DNA of 30,604 nt, taken from assembly GCF_000003605.2 (NCBI RefSeq), contig NW_003116449.1, forward strand, positions 362,722 through 393,325, given 5' to 3'. The notes beneath the pieces are model-generated. The model saw nothing but the letters and a program-made list of their open reading frames with translations. It was not told the origin of the DNA and did no database searches. Source of the stretch: Saccoglossus kowalevskii. Its lineage: Eukaryota; Hemichordata; Enteropneusta; Harrimaniidae. A program made the position numbers and the translations under genes. Below, in pieces: positions 22,891-30,604 of the stretch (position 1 is the first letter of the stretch; every line of letters begins with the position of its first letter).

Positions 22891-23537
22891 ACATTTTTTT
22901 ATAGTTTATTTATTTTATAAATAAAGCCACTAAGTTATGATAAAAACTTGCGGTTTCAGATATTTGGATTTACTATTATTGTGATTAGTGTCCCCTGACT
23001 GGGACATTAAAAAACAATACCACGCAGGTGACGTCAAGCACACTGCCTTCTGGGAACAATTTAGTGTTATTATTTTTTTCTACGGTGCAGCCATTGTTCT
23101 GACTCGACGTGTCAAAGGTTATATGTATAGAAAACAAACGAAAACAAGGAAAAACAGTGTAAATGTGTTTATGGTAAGAACCGTTTACGTGAATTTCAAT
23201 CGATGAATAAAGTCATAAATCGGGAACACGTCTTGTCGGAACACATCCTGGTTAAACGACGTCTCACACGTATTGTACATTAACACATCATTGTCTAAAA
23301 AACTAGTAATGTGGTTTGGATTTTCTAGACGGAAACCTGTCAACGTATCCGAATAAAAGAACTATTAACACTTGTCCCCCGATACCTCTAGACCCTGTTT
23401 ACACTCGATCTCGTACCATGTATGACCAGCATACTAGTATTGGGACTAGAAACTTTATTCAGTTTCACACTGTTGATACGGAACTATACAGCGGGAACTA
23501 ACAACATTATACTTTAAATAACACATACTAAGTATAG

Positions 23538-23682
23538 TACTGTAAAATACATTATTTTAGCTGGAATTATTTATCGCTGAAAAATGATTTTGGTTGTTTT
23601 GTATGAAATTTATTTTCACTGATTTTTGACGAGTTGAATGTAAAATATAGGAAAAATGTGTATTTGCTGAATTTTATTTTAA
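23538..23682. mobile_element. MITE family A, copy 4 (right end missing)
   Basis: Begins TACTGTAAAATACATTATTT and continues with the family core (gtatgaaatttattttcact, then gagttgaatgtaaaatatag). It is lost after the gctgaattttatttt word, so the right terminal repeat is absent. It retains the tagctggaattattt segment shared with copy 3. Confidence 0.6.
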
Positions 23683-24986
23683 ACATTTTTTAAAACCATG
23701 AATCATTACGGTGATCTCATGGCTCTAATTGCATACCTCAACAAATCTGCATAATTTAAATGTATCGATACATACCAACAATTCCGCATAAACCTTCTGA
23801 TCTGGGCATGGTTAGTTTATTGTCATAAAGTATAACTCTGAGAAAACCCCGCCTTTTTATTCCTGGCAGTGAGCTTTATTCTTTGGTATCAAAGTTAATT
23901 TAACGTGAAACCATTGTTCAATTTGTTCAAAAAGTAAGCCCGTGACAATATTCAAACACCATTTGTACGTCTAAGGATTTCTAAATATTACTCTACGTGC
24001 ATGGAATGTAATTTCTGTGTTTACACAATCTTTAACTATTTCGAACACGACATGTCACACGACTCGGAGTTTTCACGTATACCAGTGTGCTATGACGTAT
24101 TATTCATTTCACAAAAACATAATTTAAAATAACAAAATATGATGTCTAGTAATAAAATATAATATTCAAATTTCGAATCTTTAGTATATTCAGACGCCTA
24201 ACACTGTTGGCATGGAAATCAGTCTAAACATGACCCGTCATTGCGTAAATTGCGACACTAATATGTTTTCTTCAAAATTGAATTGTTTTGTAGATATTTT
24301 GTTTAGAAGTACGATCAAAGCTTATATTATTTGTCTCTTATCTTTTTTGTCAAGTGAAGAAATATGGCACGTCAAACACAAACAAATATTTAAGATACAT
24401 GTATCACTGAAGTCGTTTCTAAGAAATTCATATTGTTACACAATTCCCCACAGCACGGATATGACGTTATCTGGGTCGTAGGTGTAGATGTAGCTTTGAA
24501 AAAAAACAGCGATCAATCATTTTTATTGCTTTTTTGTGCTACAAACATAATAACTTTTATAATTATTTCACATTTTCCATTTTTTCATATATTTTAATAT
24601 ATTAAAATTAATTTTGTAGTACAAAATGAATAAATACATGGTGATATGTCACGTGAGAATATATATATATATTTATAGAAAACTAATTACTGTGTAGCTG
24701 CCGTTTGCAGAAATCCGATTAAAATCGATGTAGGTATAGGCAATTTTTAAAATTTCAATATCATATTTCATCTATTCAAGTTGATATAACCAAGATACGG
24801 CAGAAAAACAAACAGAGCAAGTAAAACAAAATATATATATACAATCATGTAGCCTACTTTCACCTATATCGTATTTTAATTACACTGCGTCTGTAGATAT
24901 GTAGCTCGGACATGTTAACATATTGTGCCATATGTTTTTATTTGGTATCATGAAGCTTTGGCCCAATATTTAAATGAATTAAAAAG

Positions 24987-25091
24987 ATATTGTAAAACCA
25001 CTTATTTTCACTTACATTTAATTTCACTAGTTTGATGTTTTGATCATATTCACTGTGTTTTAATTCAAAGAATTGTCAAGGAAACAATGAG
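24987..25091. repeat. Dispersed repeat, second copy
   Basis: Matches 12296-12402 across about 105 bp, with the shared core tttgatcatattcactg. Neither copy encodes a protein. Confidence 0.45.
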
Positions 25092-25360
25092 TTTTATTGT
25101 TATTTTACATATTCACGTAGATTTAATTTAGCGGAATTTAATTGACAGTAGAAATAGCCAAATTAACCCCAGTAAATAATTGTTGCATTTACAACAAAAC
25201 AATGAAACACCAAACTGGCTCATTATAATTTCACACCACTTAGCCTGATCAACGAGTAGTTGACTTGCCGTATTCTTGTGTCTGATAAATTATATGAGTG
25301 CTCATTTCAGTCATCAATTTTTACTCGAATTCTATATATCAACTGATCTTATGATTCTAA

Positions 25361-28300
25361 TTATGTTGGTTCCGGTTCCGGTTCCGGCTCCGGCTCCGAC
25401 TCCGGATATGTTGATGTTGACTCCAGTACTATTTCTTCTAGCTTTACATTGTCTTCATCGTTGCGATTGAATCTCACATGACCAGTGACTGATGTAATTG
25501 CTCTGCTCCTGTGGTTTGTTAAATAACACACATACACACACATTAGCAATATGAAGTTTCTCGTGCGCATGCGCGATATTGTTTTTCGATTACGTCATCA
25601 AGATGGCGTCTTGTTCGAATACGATATGACGACGTACTCGGACCAAATGTCACTGACAAGTGATATTGAAGCCCATATAATTTATAGATGTGGTATATAA
25701 TGACATATAGACGCCGTGCCAATACGCATTACACTCAACTGCCCGAATGACGCCCGCGAGCACCTTGAGTTCGATTGAATGTCGTTGAGGGCAGCTTCCG
25801 GAACCAGAATGCAATATGCAGTACAGCCGAAGCAAGACACGTCTAGAAACATACGAGACAGATTCAAGAAACCCCGCTATAACAATGCGTAGCCGTATTA
25901 ATCGATATTCTGCAATTAAATGGATAGTTTTGCAGAAGCTGAGAAGATAATATCAGATAATATATACTTACAGCTTTGGACTATCTCTATTTTTGTACAC
26001 GATAACACTGATGCCCAGGACAACGGCTATGATTACGATAGCGACAGTGACGCCGACGACGATGCCAGTGACATCTACATGACGTAATATAAACGAATAC
26101 TATGTATCAAATGTATAACAATCAGACACTAGAGTAGCAATGGTACTATGAAAAGAATAATGGTTGGATTGCACACCATGTGTGTATTACTACAAAATCT
26201 TTCAGCGCAGCCCCAGTTTTAAAATGGAGGAACCCCTTACAGGTGTAATATGTTGGCCATTTTACGTTCAGAAAATGTTAAAGAACCAACGAAGCAACAT
26301 TGTGGCGAAGCGTCGAATACAGTTCCAGGTATGTGTGAGTACTTACTGTCCGATTCAGCATTCTCAGCGACCGATGGCTTTGATCTACCTTGACCCGCTT
26401 CAGTTGGAATTACGCCCTCACAATACTCTTCCTCAATAGCGACGTCATCTATGGCAATGTCGCCTCTGACTCCATCACCACGGGTCGCTTCGATTGTGAT
26501 CTAAACGAATAAAGGTTACAACAATGTTGTTGAGCTATTACGTCATATTACTTGACCATTTGTTGCAATAACTTATATTTCTAAAAAAAAATTCATGTTT
26601 TGGTTCCCGTACGCGCCGCTTAAAATGTTAGTGCTTTGTTGAATACTTGGACAGGCAGTTTAAAGAAAAAGTGTAGCGACTGACGTCAGTGTAGTGGATA
26701 CTTTCGCAGATGTGTGTACTAGCCCAGCTATTTGAGAGGAATGTACAGAAACGCCCCTTCCCATGTACGTCGAACCATTAACAAATATTCGATAACAATA
26801 AATACACACAGACTTGTAGCAAACTACTACTAATAGTAGCAAAAAAAAGCGCTGTGGCGTTTTCGCCATTCCACTTTACGAAAGAAGACCTACTGCATTT
26901 GGTCGCGTTAGCCTTGAAGAAAATGACTGAAGCCACAATTATCGTAGTGGTCTAGCGACATAGAACTCGGGACAAAAACATTAAACCGGTCGTTTTACGT
27001 CACGGTTGCTGTTTATAAGAAAATATTGTCTTTTGACTTTTATTTGCAAGACACTTTTGCTTTGCACGTTTGTGGATGTAAGTCTATGAACCATGGATCG
27101 TCTGTGGTGATAACAATATTTATATATGAACATTTTATTTTGCACGTGCTAAATGTGTTCCTTGGGACCATTAAAGCATTATTTTTAATGTTTACAACCA
27201 TTTACATTAAAGACATACGTACAGCTCGAATAAATCTCTGCCCATCCATGTATCCGAACCGTCCTTGCTTCCACTCGTTCGCTTCATTCTGTTGTCCCGC
27301 GAGACTCCATATCAATATCTCGGGAGCACGGCCGTCATTCTGTATATATACACTGAGATTTCCTATATGATTTCCGTACATGTGGTACCAGAATTCCACA
27401 CATCTCGCTTTCAAGAAAGGCCTGGCTTCCAATCGGGCTTTCTGCCCGGATGACCCACCGGAGACATCAAACAATGCATACGAACCTGGCAAGCAGACGA
27501 TATCATCATTAATAATTTTAACCGCCATTTTACTTTTTCGTCTTTTTTGAACCGTCTTGCACGAATTTGCGTATATATTTTTTAAAACAAATGAAAATAA
27601 TTCAAACAATTGTGAAATCAAATAGACAAAATTAGGCACTATATGCCATCAAAACACCAGATCTAAAATTGGAAAGGTGTAGGTGGGCATTGCAGGTATT
27701 CTTTGGAGGTGGGAGAGTGAGTAATTACCTTCGGTTCTACCAAATGTATGGTCCACTGTAGGCCCAGTTAATCCAAATTTGTTATGACCATTTCCGAGGA
27801 TCCATTCGAAATCGTCTGCTTCCTTATCGTAAACATTGAAGAAGAACCCGAATCCGTACTCGAAGTCTACGTGAGCTGAAAGATACAAGTACAGTTGTAA
27901 TGTTACCCACACTGCACCGTACTCTAAAGACAAAAAAACTTCCAGATTTAAAAATACCTTGGGTGAAACAGAATTAGAGGTAACTCAATTATTCTATGAG
28001 GAATTTGGCACAAATTATTTTTACTTCAATTGTGCACGGGTAGTGTCTGCTTACATATCAAGTTGTGATCATACACCTAAGACTGAATAACAAAAGAAGG
28101 TGGTCTTCGCGCCGCGTCATGTTCGATGTAAGACTCCTAGTTTGTTTACATGAAATTCGAACACTCGCTGCGCATGCGCGACGACCATCGTCCTTTAAGT
28201 GTATGACGTATAACACGGGAGTTCAACGTAACATTAACACCGACGTCCTTGCGACTCGATCACTTACTATTATATCGACACGGTCCATCTGTAACATATG

Positions 28301-29884
28301 CATCGTCAACTGCAACAATTGTTCTGGCAGTGGAGCTTGCACCGGCTTCTATTTTGATAGCAAATCGAACTGACCCTCCCGGGAACTCGTAGAACGAATA
28401 TTGGACACCAGCTATAACCCAGGTATCACCGAGGTCGAGATGAACCGGACCATCCACCAATATTTGGTACGTACTCCCATCGTAGGTAAGCTGGCAAGTA
28501 ACAATGTTAGCAGTAACAGCTGACAACACTGGTGCCATCAAATTGCAATAACTTGGAATATTCCGAGTCACATGGGCTTGTCAACTCATTGCGACGTTCC
28601 TGGCTATGCCGCGATTACGTAACACCGAGAATTGATAAACCCATGTGCATCGAATCACCATTAATGCGAAGTTAAGAGGGCGTGTTTTTTAGTTTGAGGA
28701 AATTTAGGTCATTGCCTCAATTTTGTTGTGTAACAGTTCAGTGCTCAACTAAACAACAAATCAGGAATTGTATATTGTTAAGCGATTTCATCTTTATTTT
28801 CAAAAATATGAGCGAGTTCCGCGGTTGGACAAAGTCGAATAATGTTCAATCGAATGACACGGAACGCTGAGATTTGGAACCTAGCTGGTTGTCCCACTGA
28901 TTCTGATCACAAGAGGTTATGACACCAGTCCGAATACAAAAATAAAACAACACTTTCCACTGCTATGTATATAGGGCTTCAATAATGAAATCGTAAAAAA
29001 ACGAAGAAATAGCAATACAAATTTAGAAAACACAAAATACACATACGTAGAAAGTAGAAATCTCTCATATCGCATCATTGAATACAGTGGCATCTACACC
29101 AATTATACCTACAACTCACCTCGATGTAACTCGAGTATACACCAGTGTTACCAAGAAAATACAAGTACATATTGAGACATTTTTTTAACGACGATCCCCG
29201 CCATCGTAGATTAGCCGATGTCAAATACGAGACATCCCCTTCTGTTTGTTTGCTATTATCTAAATACAGGTAATGACCTGGAAGAACAAGGAACCCATTT
29301 AATCATACTCGCAGCACATTTTCTGTTACAACTCTATTTACTATACACGCACTTGTAAATCCCACCACATCACGTGTTTTTATATAATGTCATACTTTGA
29401 ATATGACGTCACATGTGTATTGATATGATGCCATGTATTAACTATAATAATATGTTATGCTATAGTAGTTTGTGATGCCACCAGTTTCGAGGCATCTTCA
29501 GTTCATCGTCTGGGGATTCTCAATTAAGATTTCATATTCATACCACCACCCCGTTACCTGCTTTCGTTCTTGTAGTGTGATCCGTAGACGGTGCAATGGA
29601 ATAAGCCACTGTTGAACCACTGCCCCTTTCCCAGCTGACGTCATTGTCTTGGCCGTTCTCCCAATCACACCAATTATTTGCTTCGAAATCACAGCTCTGT
29701 GAATGATACTCTAAAATTCATATAGTTAGTGAATCACACATTTTCAGAATACCATTTAGCTGTTACGAATACCATGTACAAACGCTTTCTTACGTGGCAG
29801 TGGGCAGAGACCGTCCATTACACGTACATCGTCAAGAGCAATGAAACCACGACTGCTGTTGAGCCTGCTTCCAGATATGATAAT
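25361..29884 (-). CDS. MAM-domain single-pass membrane protein (C-terminal part, partial)
   Basis: Nine exons on the minus strand: 29884-29794, 29710-29558, 29277-29120, 28490-28268, 27875-27729, 27485-27223, 26500-26347, 26074-25972 and 25508-25361 (stop TAA). All junctions are GT-AG and the frame is continuous for 479 aa; the start lies beyond the right edge. Numbering from the first visible residue: the end of one MAM domain (FIALDDVRVMDGLC, 14-27), a full MAM domain A (Cys37, Cys45, Cys115, Cys205; ends VTDGPC), a full MAM domain B (about 209-372; Cys286 and Cys372 only), an acidic/Ser linker, a transmembrane helix (about 400-423) and a short cytoplasmic tail ending in repeated Glu-Pro. 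MAM domains are extracellular adhesion modules found in meprins, RPTP-mu and neuropilins. The exon phases repeat between domains, as expected for duplicated modules. No phosphatase, protease or kinase domain is present in the visible tail. Ligand and role are unknown; more domains probably lie upstream. Confidence 0.9.
25366..25403 (-). repeat. Coding (CCGGAR)n microsatellite in the MAM protein tail
   Basis: The last residues before the stop are a run of Glu-Pro pairs encoded by near-perfect hexamers (on the plus strand ggttcc, then ggctcc). The array keeps the reading frame because the unit is 6 bp. Confidence 0.8.
26501..27222 (-). other. Intron within MAM domain B
   Basis: A 722-bp intron between the exons ending at 27223 and starting at 26500. 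No repeat or ORF of note. The minus-strand ORF at 26869-26660 shows no family features. Confidence 0.55.
28090..28200. mobile_element. MITE family B, copy 2 (MAM gene intron)
   Basis: About 110 bp with inverted ends: left aaaagaaggtggtcttcgcg; right, reverse-complemented, cttaaaggacgatggtcgtc. The interior (gaaattcgaacactcgctgc) matches the family B copy at 10352-10478 (aaatttgaacacacactgcg). It lies in the intron between MAM domains A and B. Confidence 0.5.
28491..29119 (-). other. Intron within MAM domain A
   Basis: A 629-bp intron between the exons ending at 29120 and starting at 28490. Nothing recognisable; the ORF at 28682-28870 is unsupported. Confidence 0.55.
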
Positions 29885-29994
29885 CTGAAGGAAAAGTGAA
29901 ATAACTCTTTATTTGTCGATGATTTGGAATGGTTATAAAACAATGCATGTGATTGATAATTACTACAACCTACAGAATCAATAATGTAAATATG

Positions 29995-30604
29995 TTTTGT
30001 TATGTAATTTATTATTTAATTATGCGAATATGTGTATTAATTATGTGAATATGTGTATTAATCATGTGAATATGTGTATTAATTATGCGAATATGTGTAT
30101 TAATTATGCAAATATGTGTATTAATTATGTGAATATGTGTATTAATTATGTGAATATATGTATTAATTACGTGAATATGTGTATTTAATTATGTGAATAT
30201 GTGTATTACTTATGTGAATATATGTATTAATTACGTGAATATGTGTATTAATTATGTGAATATGTGTATTAATTATGTGAATATGTGTATTTGATTATGT
30301 GAATATGTGTATTCATTTATGTGAATGTGTGTATTAATTATGTGGATGTGTGTATTCAATTATGTGAATATTTGTATTACTTACGTGAATATGTGTATTC
30401 AATTATGTGAATATGTTTATTAATTGTGTGAGTATGTTTATTCAATTATGTGAATATGTGTATTAATTGTGTAAATATGTGTATTTGATTATGTGAATAT
30501 GTGTATTCAATTATGTAAATAAGTGTATTAATTACGTGAATATGTGTGTTTGATTATGTGAATATTTGTATTAATTATGTGAATATGTGTATTAATTACG
30601 TGAA
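29995..30604. repeat. 21-bp minisatellite running off the right edge
   Basis: About 29 tandem units of a 21-bp repeat, consensus atgtgtattaattatgtgaa plus t. The array continues to the last base of the window, so its full length is unknown. Early units are nearly uniform. From about 30181 on, variants with attcaatt or atttgatt replace attaatt, and a few units are 22 bp. One plus-strand frame (29997-30188) reads as a heptapeptide repeat, MCINYVN, which is a by-product. It lies upstream of the first visible MAM exon, probably in an intron. Confidence 0.9.

Larger units (their letters stand above)
22891..25360. other. Region between the LINE fragment and the MAM gene
   Basis: No gene is supported. 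It includes a truncated MITE family A copy (23538-23682), the second copy of the 105-bp dispersed repeat (24987-25091), and AT microsatellites near 24660-24672 and 24830-24841. The MAM gene 3' UTR must occupy the right end, but no AATAAA lies close to its stop codon; the nearest I see on the minus strand is near 24937. Confidence 0.5.

Noticed and set aside
29997-30188. 63-aa heptapeptide-repeat protein (MCINYVN)
   Set aside because: The 21-bp minisatellite is a multiple of 3, so it stays open by construction; the frame breaks where 22-bp units begin.
1-30604. tRNA, rRNA and CRISPR-like arrays
   Set aside because: I looked for T-loop words (ggttcgaa and variants) and regularly spaced identical repeats; none with the right context was seen. 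The tandem arrays found have no spacers.

Overview
This window is nuclear DNA from an animal. It is AT-rich, with long non-coding stretches, GT-AG introns and short exons. Four protein genes can be rebuilt exon by exon. The gene set includes a motile-cilium protein, a GPI-anchor enzyme subunit and a receptor-like MAM protein. Together with the AT-rich background, frequent acatgta words and many small inverted-repeat elements, this suggests a marine invertebrate. A lophotrochozoan such as a mollusc is my best guess, but that is inference and not firm.

Layout. (1) 268-2603, minus strand: the N-terminal half of PIGC in four exons; the rest lies beyond the left edge. (2) 2604-3183: a 580-bp gap between two divergent start codons, with a CRE palindrome and a CpG-rich stretch, probably a shared promoter. 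(3) 3184-11056, plus strand: complete CFAP157 in eight coding exons (562 aa), with introns full of small repeats. (4) 11057-16358: a tail-to-tail intergenic region holding a decayed minisatellite of about 40-bp units. (5) 16359-19324, minus strand: complete NMRAL1 in three coding exons (300 aa). Its large intron holds an inverted-repeat element and an unexplained exon-like ORF on the opposite strand. (6) 19325-25360: mostly non-coding, with the 3' end of a LINE retrotransposon at about 22240-22890. (7) 25361-29884, minus strand: the last nine exons of a single-pass membrane protein with MAM domains (479 aa visible), cut by the right edge. (8) 29995-30604: a 21-bp minisatellite running off the window, upstream of the visible MAM exons.

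The four genes share no pathway. PIGC acts in the first step of GPI-anchor synthesis in the ER. CFAP157 is an axoneme/basal-body coiled-coil protein. NMRAL1 is an NADPH-binding redox sensor. The MAM protein is probably a cell-surface adhesion or receptor protein. The only arrangement that suggests co-regulation is the head-to-head PIGC/CFAP157 pair. I did not find a clearly new multi-gene system. The best leads are a MAM domain that has lost both cysteines of one predicted disulfide, a half-MITE sitting just before a CFAP157 splice acceptor, an orphan exon-like ORF inside NMRAL1, and several uncatalogued repeat families.
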